Shown here: in pieces, positions 15,347-23,947 of the stretch
Position numbering within the stretch: the stretch's first letter is position 1
Layout of the letters: the number at the start of each line of letters is the position of its first letter
Origin: Plut-88900 sp965116945
GTDB taxonomy: Bacteria; Chloroflexota; Dehalococcoidia; Plut-88900
Assembly (NCBI GenBank): GCA_965116945.1
Contig: OZ220734.1
Span: 496,001 to 560,000 of the forward strand
DNA length: 64,000 nt
Direction of reading: 5' to 3'
The notes under the pieces: model-generated
What the model saw: the letters and a program-made list of their open reading frames with translations, nothing else
Told to the model about the DNA's origin: nothing
Database searches by the model: none
Position numbers and translations under genes: made by a program

Positions 15347-18300
15347 ATGGCTATAAGTGAAAAGATCCAGGACGGATACGAAGGCGAACTGACAAGCTTT
15401 CCTCCAGCAGTAGTTAGCCAGTACAGGACCTCGGCGAGGCTGTTGGCAGGGATTCTCCGGGAAGAAGACTTCCGGTCCTGGGCCACCGAAGGGATTGCAA
15501 TAGCGCGCCACTCATTCCGATCCTGGGAGGCGGGGGCCGAGTACTTTCGGGTAACGCCACAGGTACTGGCCAAGCTTCCGTTTCCGAACTTCATGGAATG
15601 GGCACGGTGGGGTAAGGTGCTGGCCAAGGAGTCGGCGGTACTGTCGACGACGTATTTTCACTCGAGCCCCGAGGCGCTTGCGCACCTTACGCCACACCAG
15701 ATAGGGGACTGGGTGTCCCTGGGCAAGGGCCTGTACAAAGGTACGTGGAAGTCAGGGACGCTTTCGTCGCGTTTCTTCGAGACCTCACCTTCCCTGCTCC
15801 GATACATGACTCTGGGCGAGTTTCGCCGTTTCGTGACTTTCCTGGATGCCCTTTCACGCCGTTCTTACGATCTGGCCAACGAGTGCCTGGCGTCTGCAGA
15901 ACCGGTTTTCCGCAGCATGGAGAAACAGGACCGGCGAGGATTCCTTTCGCTGGTATCCAACATGGTTGAGCTGAACTGGCGGGATGCCAAGGCCAGCTTC
16001 GAGTCGGGTGGGGCGATCCTGGGGCGGATAGATCGGGAGCAGAGAGGTCGGTTCCTGGACCTGGCAGACCGATTTGCCAAAAAGGATGCCAGCCACATCC
16101 AGAGTTTCCTTGTTGAGTCGTCGAAGGCGCTATGGGAGGTGGACGGTGATACACAGGGCGAATTACTGAAGCTCTCCGGTGCACTCTTGGCTGAAACGCC
16201 CTATGCAGTAGTCGACTTTCTGACAACGAGTCCATTGGTGCTGCAGAAGATTCCGCGTTCGGACCTGATCCGATGGTTTGACGAGGGGATGACGATACTA
16301 CGGGAGAACGAAGAAGGCGGAATTGCATACTTCAAGCTGGAGTCGGTGAAGGGGAGGGGTGTGCTGGAAGCACTCTCCGCTGGGGTGGAGCTGGACAAGG
16401 TGCGGGAAATCCTGTGGATGTATGCCGTTGCTCTCACCGGCATCGATATCCAGATCCAGACGGGCGAAGACCTGAGAGACAAGGGGATAGGATGGGTGTC
16501 GGGAGACAACCCGACGACGGAAGGTCGCTCGGTATATCTACCACCGTTTGTGCGAAAGTACTCGTCCAAGGATGAGAATTTCGGGTGGTACAAGGTAGTG
16601 GGGACTCACCAGGTAGCACATCTGGAGTTCGGGAGTTTCAAGTTCGACTTCGATAAGGAAGCCGTGTTCTTCCCCAATTTGCGCAAGGAGCGGGCGGGGG
16701 AGACGAACGGAGCATCTCAAGCGACTGTGGACTTACAGCGCTATTTCGATCTGTTTTCTGAGAGACAGCTGGCCTACGATCTGTTTACGCTGTCTGAGGA
16801 CACCAGGCTCGACTCCCGTGTGATGCACGAGTACAAGGGCATTCGCAAGTCTTACCAGCAGACGCAGGCCGACGCCCTAACTCAGCGACCAGAACTCCAA
16901 GACCTGCCGCTACAGGAGGCGATTGTAGAGCTTCTTATGCGGATCAGCCTGGACCAGAAGGAGTTGTTGAAAGTCCCAGGGAAGATCAAGGAGCAGGTGG
17001 AGGAACTCGTCAGAATTCTGATGAAGGTGCGTTCACCGGAGGCAACGGTGGAAGACGCTTCTGAAGCAACGATACGCCTATACGATTACATCCGTCAGTT
17101 AATGAACAAGGAAGTCCCCGAGGACGAATGGGAAGACTTTAATACTGACGAGATGAAGCAAGAGGACCAGAACGTCGACATGTCTATGCCCGCGGCCTAT
17201 GGGGCGGGAGGGGCAGACGGAGATGACATGGCGATGGGTGAGGGTGGAGAAGGGGAAGAGGAGCAGCCATATGATGCAGCCCAAGATGTGGGGTACAGAG
17301 GGGAGTTCAAGCCGGAACTAGTGCAGCTCCTGGCGAAGCTCCGGCAAGGACAACAGGGCGAGGAGGCAGATGCATCGGGTGAACAGATATCGCCTGAAAT
17401 GCTGCAAGAACTGTTAGAGAAGAGTGTTGAGATCGAAATAGACCAAGTCTCTGAGGGGGAGATCACAAACTCGGCGAGCATGTTCGTGGACAACCTGATG
17501 GGACAGATAGGTCAGGACCAGCAAGAGGCGGGCCAGGGGCAGAACGTCGACACCTCGCCGCCAACAGGCGGGCCCCTACAGGCAGACGACGCAAAGACGT
17601 TCCTTTATGACGAGTGGGACTTCCGGGCAAACGACTACAAGCCGAACTGGTGCAGTGTTAAAGAGCGAGTGATGGAGGAAGGGAGCGTAGAGTTCTACGA
17701 GAAGACGCTACAGGAACACTCTTTGCTGCAATCCCAGATCAAGCGCCAGTTCGAGATGCTTGCGCCTGAGATGTTCCGCAAGGTACGACGGCTGCCGGAC
17801 GGCGATGATATCGAATACGACGCCGTGGTGGAGGCGATGGTTGAGAAGGCCACGGGCAATTCGCCAACGGACAAGATCTACTGGCGCAGGAACAAGATTC
17901 AACGGGACGTTTCGGTGGCGTTTTTGCTGGACATGAGCGCTTCCACAGCAGAAGCGATAGACGACGCCCGCAAAGCGGTAGACGATTGGAGTCCGCCGGA
18001 CGATCCCCGAGAGTACCTGGCATGGCTTAGGGCGCGTCGGGAGGAAGGGAGCCGGAAGTCGTACAAGCGGATCATCGACGTGGAGAAGGAGAGCTCGGTG
18101 CTGTTGATCCGGGCATTGGAGACCATTGGGGATCAGTACGGGATATACGGGTTCTCGGGGTACGGGCGGGAGAACGTTGAGTTCTATATCATCAAGGACA
18201 TGGGAGAGAATTTCTCCGAGCGGGTGAAGAACCGGATAGACAAGATCAGCCCGCTGCACGCCACCCGGATGGGTCCGGCAATCAGGCACTGCGTGTCCAA

Positions 18301-18592
18301 GCTGGAAGTGCAGGAATCCAGGACGAAGGTGCTATTCCTAATCAGCGACGGTCGGCCGCAGGACAGAGGATATAGCCGGGAGGGGGTAGAGAAGGAGTAC
18401 GCAGTCCACGACACGAAGAAGGCGCTGCAGGAGGCCCGGGCGAAGCAGATAGTGCCGTTCTGTTTGACGGTGGACCGGGGCGGGCACGACTATCTGAAGA
18501 CGATGTGCCAGGACATGGGATACGAAGTCGTGCCGGAAATCGAGACACTACCCAAGCGGCTACCATACCTTTACAGGCGGCTGACAGTTTAG
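15347..18592 (+). CDS. Large VWA-domain protein with N-terminal helical repeats (CbbO/NorD-like)
   Basis: A 1081-residue soluble protein. Residues ~20-340 are a run of irregular 30-36-residue helical units recognisable by recurring W/F-x-x-x-G/A patterns (WATEGIAIARHS, WARWGKVLAKES, WVSLGKGLYKGT). The middle region (340-640) resembles the NorD/CbbO zinc-protease-like core. Residues ~620-730 are acidic and Gln/Gly-rich. The C-terminal VWA domain starts near 855, with an intact MIDAS motif DMSAS at 862-866 and a later LISDGRPQD. With the MoxR ATPase two genes upstream it should form a metal-dependent remodelling complex. The client is unknown. The gene begins 4 bases after the NudL-like gene and ends at a strong hairpin. 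Confidence 0.87.
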   Translation: MAISEKIQDGYEGELTSFPPAVVSQYRTSARLLAGILREEDFRSWATEGIAIARHSFRSWEAGAEYFRVTPQVLAKLPFPNFMEWARWGKVLAKESAVLSTTYFHSSPEALAHLTPHQIGDWVSLGKGLYKGTWKSGTLSSRFFETSPSLLRYMTLGEFRRFVTFLDALSRRSYDLANECLASAEPVFRSMEKQDRRGFLSLVSNMVELNWRDAKASFESGGAILGRIDREQRGRFLDLADRFAKKDASHIQSFLVESSKALWEVDGDTQGELLKLSGALLAETPYAVVDFLTTSPLVLQKIPRSDLIRWFDEGMTILRENEEGGIAYFKLESVKGRGVLEALSAGVELDKVREILWMYAVALTGIDIQIQTGEDLRDKGIGWVSGDNPTTEGRSVYLPPFVRKYSSKDENFGWYKVVGTHQVAHLEFGSFKFDFDKEAVFFPNLRKERAGETNGASQATVDLQRYFDLFSERQLAYDLFTLSEDTRLDSRVMHEYKGIRKSYQQTQADALTQRPELQDLPLQEAIVELLMRISLDQKELLKVPGKIKEQVEELVRILMKVRSPEATVEDASEATIRLYDYIRQLMNKEVPEDEWEDFNTDEMKQEDQNVDMSMPAAYGAGGADGDDMAMGEGGEGEEEQPYDAAQDVGYRGEFKPELVQLLAKLRQGQQGEEADASGEQISPEMLQELLEKSVEIEIDQVSEGEITNSASMFVDNLMGQIGQDQQEAGQGQNVDTSPPTGGPLQADDAKTFLYDEWDFRANDYKPNWCSVKERVMEEGSVEFYEKTLQEHSLLQSQIKRQFEMLAPEMFRKVRRLPDGDDIEYDAVVEAMVEKATGNSPTDKIYWRRNKIQRDVSVAFLLDMSASTAEAIDDARKAVDDWSPPDDPREYLAWLRARREEGSRKSYKRIIDVEKESSVLLIRALETIGDQYGIYGFSGYGRENVEFYIIKDMGENFSERVKNRIDKISPLHATRMGPAIRHCVSKLEVQESRTKVLFLISDGRPQDRGYSREGVEKEYAVHDTKKALQEARAKQIVPFCLTVDRGGHDYLKTMCQDMGYEVVPEIETLPKRLPYLYRRLTV

Positions 18593-18616
18593 GCTTTCTT
18601 AATTCACGGAAAAGAA

Positions 18617-18641
18617 GGGGCCCCGCAAATTGCGGGGCCCC
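18617..18641. terminator. Bidirectional terminator between convergent genes
   Basis: A near-perfect palindrome, GGGGCCCCGCAA-A-TTGCGGGGCCCC, flanked by AAAGAA on the left and a T-containing tail on the right. It lies between the stop of the VWA gene (18592) and the stop of the convergent lipoprotein gene (18697), so it can serve both strands. Confidence 0.8.
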
Positions 18642-18696
18642 ACTTATTTGTCTTTATCGGAAACCTGGTTGCGGCAAGTTGCCAAGACCGTGGGCC

Positions 18697-19533
18697 TTAG
18701 GGACCGATAGTCTGGATGCCGCAAGCCTCCTGGGCGGCCATGACCTCAGCGGTGACCATCATGAGCTCGGGGTCGGGGGTGGGTAGCTCGGTGGCCGTTC
18801 CCATCATTGCGAAGGCCTCGAGAATCTTGAATAGGTTCTCCAAATCGGTCTGCTCGGCTACGCAGCGGAGCTGGGAGGGGAGGGGGAGGGCTTCGCCTGC
18901 CGGAACGTCTCCCGTAAGAGCCATCGCCTCCTCATCGGTGAGGCACAAGTGGCCGTAGAAGAGGGAGCGCATAGCCTGGACTTGGTCTGCGGTCGGGCTG
19001 GGGACGCCGTGTTCGCCATAGGTCTCCACGAGGCAGGCAATGCTCTCATCGGAGAAGCCGCCGGCCTGGAGGGACTGCATGGTCACGATGGCGCTGATGG
19101 CGTTCTCATCAGAGAGGCATTGGATGGGGAAGAGCTCGAAGCTGGCGGCGACAGAGGCAAGGGGCTGGTCTTTCATGGACTCGAGGATGACTTCGCCGAA
19201 GGCGGCGGTGATGCAGGCGGTCTCCTCTTCGGAGAGGGCGCCGATCAGGTCACCGACGGTGGAATTCTCATCGATGTCGGTTATAGACATCATGGAAGAG
19301 TCGGTGTCGGGTTCGGGCTCGGGTTCCGGTTCGGGGGTGGGGGTTGGCTCGGGGACTGGAGTAGGGGTGGGGACAGGCGTTGCCGTGGGTGCGGGTGTAG
19401 AAGTGGGCTCGGGGGTGGGGGTGGGGTCTTCGCCGCCGCAGGCGGCGAAGGCGAGCGCCCCGGCCACGAGGGCGACGAGGAGCGCGGACCAGAGCCACGA
19501 AGCCCGCTTCTTCCTTTCATTTACGAGAAACAT
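18697..19533 (-). CDS. Lipoprotein with PT-rich linker and cysteine-containing helical repeats
   Basis: A 278-residue surface lipoprotein. The open frame extends to 19590, but the ATG at 19533 is correct because GGAGG lies 8 bases upstream and a clean signal peptide follows, with lipobox AFAAC (Cys32). A Pro/Thr/Glu linker spans about 37-75. Beyond it lie four or five helical units of about 45 residues, each with one Cys in a similar context (EETACITAAFGE, PIQCLSDEN, SIACLVETYGE, HLCLTDEEA, LRCVAEQ). The repeated Cys-Leu-Thr/Ser-Asp-Glu pattern suggests disulphide-linked or repeat architecture. I know no function. Confidence 0.75.
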   Translation of the reverse strand: MFLVNERKKRASWLWSALLVALVAGALAFAACGGEDPTPTPEPTSTPAPTATPVPTPTPVPEPTPTPEPEPEPEPDTDSSMMSITDIDENSTVGDLIGALSEEETACITAAFGEVILESMKDQPLASVAASFELFPIQCLSDENAISAIVTMQSLQAGGFSDESIACLVETYGEHGVPSPTADQVQAMRSLFYGHLCLTDEEAMALTGDVPAGEALPLPSQLRCVAEQTDLENLFKILEAFAMMGTATELPTPDPELMMVTAEVMAAQEACGIQTIGP

Positions 19534-19708
19534 TCTACATATCCTCCGGTTGCTGATAACTAATTGATGCTCAATGACGCTGTAAGTCAATTCTAGGACT
19601 TCAAAGTATATACGTCAAAATAGTTTGAAACCGATTTCGAACTAAGGATTTGTCTCATCGCTGTAAGAAGGAAAACGAAGATTCGGTGCAAAGGGCAGGG
19701 GGCAGGGG

Positions 19709-20497
19709 CTAGGTGAATATGAGGGCCGGGCCGGACATGAGACACACCATGACGAACAGCACCCACTTCATGACTCTCTGACTCATGGTCAGCGCAAATT
19801 TCACGCTCAGGATTGCACCCACGGTCATACCGAGGGCGATCAGGATGGCGGGAACCCAATCGACGAGGCCCGCGGCTATGAATACGGGGATCGCCGCAAC
19901 ACTAAAGAATGCCGTGCAAACGACTTTTAGGGCGTTCGTGCGGACAAGGTCGTAGCGGAGGCCAGCTGCGAAGGCGGCCATGAGGATGAATCCGACGGCA
20001 GCTTGCACAAGTCCCGCATAGACACCTGCGCCGAAGAGCATGGCAAGGGCGAGGGGGCGTTCTTTCAGGGTGTAGGGTCGGGTGCCTTCGGGGGGGATGA
20101 TAACTTCCGGCAGGACTATCATTGCCAGGGCGAATGTGATCATCACGCCAAGGATCACGGGCTTGAAAACGTCCCCTGGAATCCATGTAGCGGCGAAGGC
20201 GCCTATTACAGCGCCCGAGGCAGTCGGGGCGAGCATAGCGAGTGCGGGTTTTTTCTCCAGTTTGCCCGCTCTTTCGAAGCCGACCGTGCTGGTTAATGAC
20301 TGTTGCAGGGTGCCGATCCGGTTTGTGGCATTTGCGAAGTCGGCGGGCATGCCCATGAGAATAAGGGTCGGGACGGTAATCATAGCGCCTCCCCCGCTGA
20401 AGGTGTTGATGAATCCCGCGACTGCGCCCGTGGTCAGCAGAAGGCAGGCTTTCCACCAGTTAAGGTCTATGGTCTCGGGGGTGAGGAAGTCGGACAT
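19709..20497 (-). CDS. TauE/SafE-family membrane transporter
   Basis: A 262-residue inner-membrane protein with about eight helices in two related halves. The family hallmarks are GFINTFSGGGAMITVP near residue 30 and GLVQAAVGFILMAAF near 160, each a Gly-rich re-entrant loop. The family exports or imports small sulphur- or carboxyl-containing anions such as sulphite, sulphoacetate or taurine products. The substrate here is not predictable. It stands alone; the next genes on the same strand are separated by repeat-rich spacers. Confidence 0.85.
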   Translation of the reverse strand: MSDFLTPETIDLNWWKACLLLTTGAVAGFINTFSGGGAMITVPTLILMGMPADFANATNRIGTLQQSLTSTVGFERAGKLEKKPALAMLAPTASGAVIGAFAATWIPGDVFKPVILGVMITFALAMIVLPEVIIPPEGTRPYTLKERPLALAMLFGAGVYAGLVQAAVGFILMAAFAAGLRYDLVRTNALKVVCTAFFSVAAIPVFIAAGLVDWVPAILIALGMTVGAILSVKFALTMSQRVMKWVLFVMVCLMSGPALIFT

Positions 20498-20599
20498 GGG
20501 GTGGGGTATTGGAGTCCGCCGTGGCGAGTTCAGGATAGACTATTAGGGGGTTGAGGGGTAGCGGTATTCGGAGGGCCTCGTTTCATCGGAAAAGACGGT

Positions 20600-20669
20600 G
20601 TCGGATGGGCCTGCACAGGCCACCCCCCGCTCATACTTCGAGTGCCTCAGCATGAGCGGCCCATCCGAC
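20600..20669. repeat. Nested inverted repeat element (REP/MITE-like), copy 1
   Basis: Outer arms GTCGGATGGGCC (20600-20611) and GGCCCATCCGAC (20658-20669) enclose inner arms CCGCTCAT (20627-20634) and ATGAGCGG (20652-20659). The inner part, including CCCCCGCTCATACTTCGAGTG, recurs at 62227-62248 with the same ATGAGCGG partner. The 358-bp gap 20498-20855 holds this element, a degenerate copy of the ATTCC/GGAAT repeat (20743-20772) and a terminator; no gene is seen. Confidence 0.7.
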
Positions 20670-20804
20670 TTTAGCGGGCAAACAGTGGGGTTTGCTTTTA
20701 GGGGGTTCGGGGCGACGTGACGAAATGATATAGGAAGTTTCTATCCCAGATTCATCGTGGGGCATAGAAATAATTGGTTGGGACAGGAGCAATGGAAACG
20801 CGGG

Positions 20805-20830
20805 TGCGGCCCCGAGTGATCGGGGCCGCA
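20805..20830 (-). terminator. Terminator hairpin of the alcohol dehydrogenase gene
   Basis: A perfect 10-bp stem (TGCGGCCCCG / CGGGGCCGCA) with a 6-nt loop, 26 bases after the stop of the minus-strand dehydrogenase gene. No T run is present. Confidence 0.6.
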
Positions 20831-20855
20831 CCTAGTGTTCAACGTTCGGTCGGGA

Positions 20856-21959
20856 CTAGGAGAAATCGGTGATGACGCCTCGGCCGATCTCCCCGCGCTG
20901 GAGGTCATCATATGCTTCGTTAATCTGATCTATTGAATAGCGGCGTGCAAGGAGGTCGTCCAATGGAAGCTTGCCGGACAGATACATGTCGATGAGTTTA
21001 GGCATGTCCGCGCTCAAACGTGCGGAGCCGTAATAGCACCCCTTCAGGACTTTTTCGTCCCGTACCAGGGCCACGGGGTCTATGGGTGCCTTGGTTCCCC
21101 AGGGGGAAATGCCGACGACGACTGCAGTGCCGCCCTTCTTGGTCATTTCGTAGGCCATGGCAGTGGTGTCGGGGGAGCCAAAGACCTCGAAGGCGTAGTC
21201 CACGCCTCGTCCGCCCGTCAGCTCTTTAACTCGCTCCACTGCATCCTGACTGGTCGGGTTTACGGAGTGGGTTGCACCGAACTTCATGGCGAACTCAAGC
21301 TTGCCTTCATTGATATCTACGGCGATGATCTGTCGGGCGTTGGCAAGGACGGACCCCATGATGACGTTGAGTCCGACTCCTCCGCAACCGACCACGGCAA
21401 CAGTGCTGTCAGCTTCTACTTTAGCGTTGTAGAGGACGGCTCCAACTCCTGTTGTGGTGCAGCAGCCGATGAAGGCGGCGATTTCCATGGGGAGGTTGTT
21501 GGGGGCGGGGATGCAGGCAGACTCGGGGACGATGGTGTGGGACGCAAAGCAGGACATCTGGTCAAACTGAGCAACGCTGGTGTCGCCTTTTCGGAGACGG
21601 CTGGTGCCGTCGAACTGGGACATTACGAACTTGCCGCGAGTGAGGCAGAGGTTGGGTCTGCCAATCACACAGTTTTCGCATCTTCCGCAGGCAGATACGA
21701 AAGCGACGACTACGCGATCGCCGGGGGCCACGGAGGTGACGCCCTCTCCTACCTCCTCGACTGTGCCGGCTGCCTCGTGCCCCAGAACTATGGGTAGGGG
21801 GCACTTGGCGTCGCCGTCCATGAAGTGAAGGTCGCTGCGGCAGATGCCTGCCGCACCTACCTTAATTTTGACTTCGCCCGCCCTGGGAGGATCGAGGTCC
21901 AGGTCCTCAATAACAAGAGGTGTGTTGGGTTCATAGAGCACTGCGGCTTTAGTTTTCAT
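20856..21959 (-). CDS. Zinc-dependent alcohol dehydrogenase (MDR, class III-like)
   Basis: A 367-residue NAD(P)-dependent dehydrogenase. Catalytic zinc ligands are Cys40 and His61-Glu62 (GHEAAG), with the third Cys in the GCCTTTG block near 170. The structural zinc is held by Cys91, 94, 97 and 105 (CGRCENC ... LC). The Rossmann motif is VVGCGGVGLN. The GCCTTTG motif is characteristic of class III/long-chain alcohol dehydrogenases. GAGAGGAG precedes the ATG. It probably interconverts an alcohol and an aldehyde in catabolism; a thiol-dependent formaldehyde role is possible but not shown. Confidence 0.9.
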   Translation of the reverse strand: MKTKAAVLYEPNTPLVIEDLDLDPPRAGEVKIKVGAAGICRSDLHFMDGDAKCPLPIVLGHEAAGTVEEVGEGVTSVAPGDRVVVAFVSACGRCENCVIGRPNLCLTRGKFVMSQFDGTSRLRKGDTSVAQFDQMSCFASHTIVPESACIPAPNNLPMEIAAFIGCCTTTGVGAVLYNAKVEADSTVAVVGCGGVGLNVIMGSVLANARQIIAVDINEGKLEFAMKFGATHSVNPTSQDAVERVKELTGGRGVDYAFEVFGSPDTTAMAYEMTKKGGTAVVVGISPWGTKAPIDPVALVRDEKVLKGCYYGSARLSADMPKLIDMYLSGKLPLDDLLARRYSIDQINEAYDDLQRGEIGRGVITDFS

Positions 21960-21989
21960 CGGGACTCCTCTCGGTTATGCAAGTGCTAA

Positions 21990-23219
21990 TTAGAGGGAAT
22001 TCAGTTCTTTTTGGAGTTCATAGAGGGCTGCGATAACTGCTCTCTGTTTAACCAGAACACGGATGCCCGGGAGGTTGAGATCCACAGAGCGGGTGCCGTT
22101 CTTCGTAGATATGCCGAGGAAGACGGTGCCCGGGTCTTTGCCTTCGCTGGGGTCTGGGCCTGCTGACCCGGTAATGCCGATTCCGAGATCCGCGTTGTTG
22201 AGATTACGGCAGGCTTCCGCCATAGCCTTGGCTGTCTCACGGCTGACGGCGCCGTGGCGCCCAAGGATTTCGCCATCGACACCGTTCGCCATCTTGACCG
22301 GGTTTGTATAGGAGACTACACCGCCATTGAAATACTGGGAGCTACCTGGGACATTTGTAACCATGTGGGAGAGGAGTCCCCCGCTACAGGACTCCATGGC
22401 AGCCAGGGTAAGGCCCTTGGCCTGCAGTAATTTGCCCACGTTGCCTTCAAGGGTGTCTTCATCCTTACCCCAGATATATTTGCCGAGTATATCGTCGACG
22501 CGGGCTTCCATGTCTTTGAGGAGGCCCGTAGCGGTTTCTTCATCGTCAGCCTTCGCAGTAATGCGAAGGTGGATGCCGTCGTCCTTGGCGTAGACGCCAA
22601 TGGTCGGGTTCCGGGAGGAGAGGAGAGACGAGACCATCTCATCCAGGCCGCCTTCGCTAAGGCCGAAGGTCTTGACGGTGCGGGAGACGAGGACACCACC
22701 CGCTACCAGCTTCTTGAGCTCGGGGGAGACCTCTTTGTTCCACATACGCTGCATTTCGCCGGGCGGCCCCGGCATGCAGACGACTCGTTTGTCGCCGCTT
22801 TCGACCCACCAGCCGGGCGCCGTGCCGCGAGGGTTGTAGATGGGCCGGGCGGAGGGTATGAGAGTGGCCTGCTTCAGGTTGGAAAGGGGCATGGGATAGT
22901 TGCGGTTCTGGAAGAATGCGCGTAGTTGTACTTCAAGGTCGGGGTCTACCTTCATTTCCTCGCCGACGAGCTCGGCCACGGCTTCCCGGGTGACATCGTC
23001 CTGGGTAGGGCCGAGGCCCCCGGTGGTGAGGATCAGGTCAGCTCGGGACCAGATGGCGCGGAAGGTCTCGACCAGGCGGTCCCGGTTGTCGCCGAGCTGG
23101 TGGATGCGGTAGAGGTCGATGCCGAGTAAGGGTAGCTGGGAAGCGAGGTAAGGGGCGTTAAGGTCGGTGATTTCACCGAGGAGGATCTCGGTGCCGATGG
23201 AAACGATTTCGGCTCGCAT
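21990..23219 (-). CDS. cinA: CinA-family protein (nicotinamide-nucleotide amidase / MoCF-like domain)
   Basis: A full-length 409-residue CinA. The N-terminal MoCF-like domain (1-170) shows IGTEILLGEITDLN and TTGGLGPTQDD, as in ADP-ribose/NAD-derivative pyrophosphatases of this type. The C-terminal domain (250-409) shows MESCSGGLLSHMV and GITGSAGPDPSEG, the deamidase that converts NMN to nicotinate mononucleotide. Together they salvage pyridine nucleotides. The name comes from competence-inducible genes of Gram-positives, but no competence genes are nearby. The start is the ATG at 23219. Confidence 0.9.
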   Translation of the reverse strand: MRAEIVSIGTEILLGEITDLNAPYLASQLPLLGIDLYRIHQLGDNRDRLVETFRAIWSRADLILTTGGLGPTQDDVTREAVAELVGEEMKVDPDLEVQLRAFFQNRNYPMPLSNLKQATLIPSARPIYNPRGTAPGWWVESGDKRVVCMPGPPGEMQRMWNKEVSPELKKLVAGGVLVSRTVKTFGLSEGGLDEMVSSLLSSRNPTIGVYAKDDGIHLRITAKADDEETATGLLKDMEARVDDILGKYIWGKDEDTLEGNVGKLLQAKGLTLAAMESCSGGLLSHMVTNVPGSSQYFNGGVVSYTNPVKMANGVDGEILGRHGAVSRETAKAMAEACRNLNNADLGIGITGSAGPDPSEGKDPGTVFLGISTKNGTRSVDLNLPGIRVLVKQRAVIAALYELQKELNSL

Positions 23220-23301
23220 TGCGGTTAGTCAGCAGGAAGGAATAGGGGTGGGACTCAAGGGGAGGAGTATAGCATACGGGGTGGGAAGGCCGGGGTTGGA
23301 A

Positions 23302-23321
23302 CAATATCTTAAGTGATATTG
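23302..23321 (+). promoter_or_regulatory. Palindrome upstream of hicAB (candidate operator)
   Basis: A perfect inverted repeat, CAATATC-TTAAGT-GATATTG, 60 bases before hicA in a locally AT-rich stretch. Toxin-antitoxin operons are usually autoregulated at such sites. The HicB here lacks a DNA-binding domain, so if the site works another regulator may bind it. Confidence 0.4.
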
Positions 23322-23381
23322 CGTCGGATTTAATGCAGTTGTAGACTCACAAGAGAGCGTTGGCCCAAAGCCGGCGACAGT

Positions 23382-23573
23382 TTGCCCAAAGTATCTGAAG
23401 CGATTCGACTGGTTGAAGATGATGGATGGCGGCAAGTACGCCAAAAAGGAAGTCATCGCCATTACAAACACCCCGAAAAGCCGGGGCTCGTGACCATAGC
23501 CGGTAAGCCCGGTAAAGACCTGTCTCCAGATACATATCGAAGTATCCTAAAGCAAGCCGGGCTATCGCCTTAG
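23382..23573 (+). CDS. hicA: HicA-family toxin (mRNA interferase)
   Basis: A 63-residue protein with the double-stranded RNA-binding-like HicA fold: LVEDDGWRQVRQKGSHRHYKH then TIAGKPGKDLSPDT and SILKQAGL. The catalytic His lies in GSHRHY. The usual start in this family is MPK or MK directly before the first helix; here the codon is TTG. HicA cleaves mRNA and is neutralised by HicB from the next gene, 8 bases downstream. Start choice is uncertain because no clear ribosome site precedes it. Confidence 0.85.
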   Translation: MPKVSEAIRLVEDDGWRQVRQKGSHRHYKHPEKPGLVTIAGKPGKDLSPDTYRSILKQAGLSP

Positions 23574-23581
23574 GCAACTAG

Positions 23582-23806
23582 ATGACTACGACAACTTCAA
23601 AAGTCTACGCTGTGGTTTTCGAGGAGACAGGGAACGGATACTCTGCATATCTTCCTGATTTGCCAGGTTGTGTTGCGGCAGGTGATACCAAGGAAGAGAC
23701 CGAGAGGTTAATTGCGGAAGCGGTAGCCGAGCACCTGGAAATGCTGGCTAGTGAGGGAATCCCCATCCCTCGGCCCATCGATGCCGTCCTAGTTACTTCC
23801 GGCTGA
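23582..23806 (+). CDS. hicB: HicB-family antitoxin (short form)
   Basis: A 74-residue partner of HicA with the partial RNase H-like HicB fold: YAVVFEETGNGYSAYLPDLPG then CVAAGDTKEETERLIAEAVAEHLEML. The protein ends soon after this domain and lacks the C-terminal helix-turn-helix or ribbon-helix-helix found in many HicB proteins. It can therefore bind the toxin but may not bind DNA itself. The 8-base spacing from hicA fits translational coupling. Confidence 0.88.
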   Translation: MTTTTSKVYAVVFEETGNGYSAYLPDLPGCVAAGDTKEETERLIAEAVAEHLEMLASEGIPIPRPIDAVLVTSG

Positions 23807-23947
23807 ACATCATTCGTCGGGCTCCCGAGGCTTCCAGGAAAGCCATCACGGGAAGTTCTTCTACCCATGTTGGTGTTTGCCATTCATCGCTGAAGGGGAG
23901 GCAATGCTGCGGTTGTATAATGAAACTGGAAGCACCTCCCACATCAA

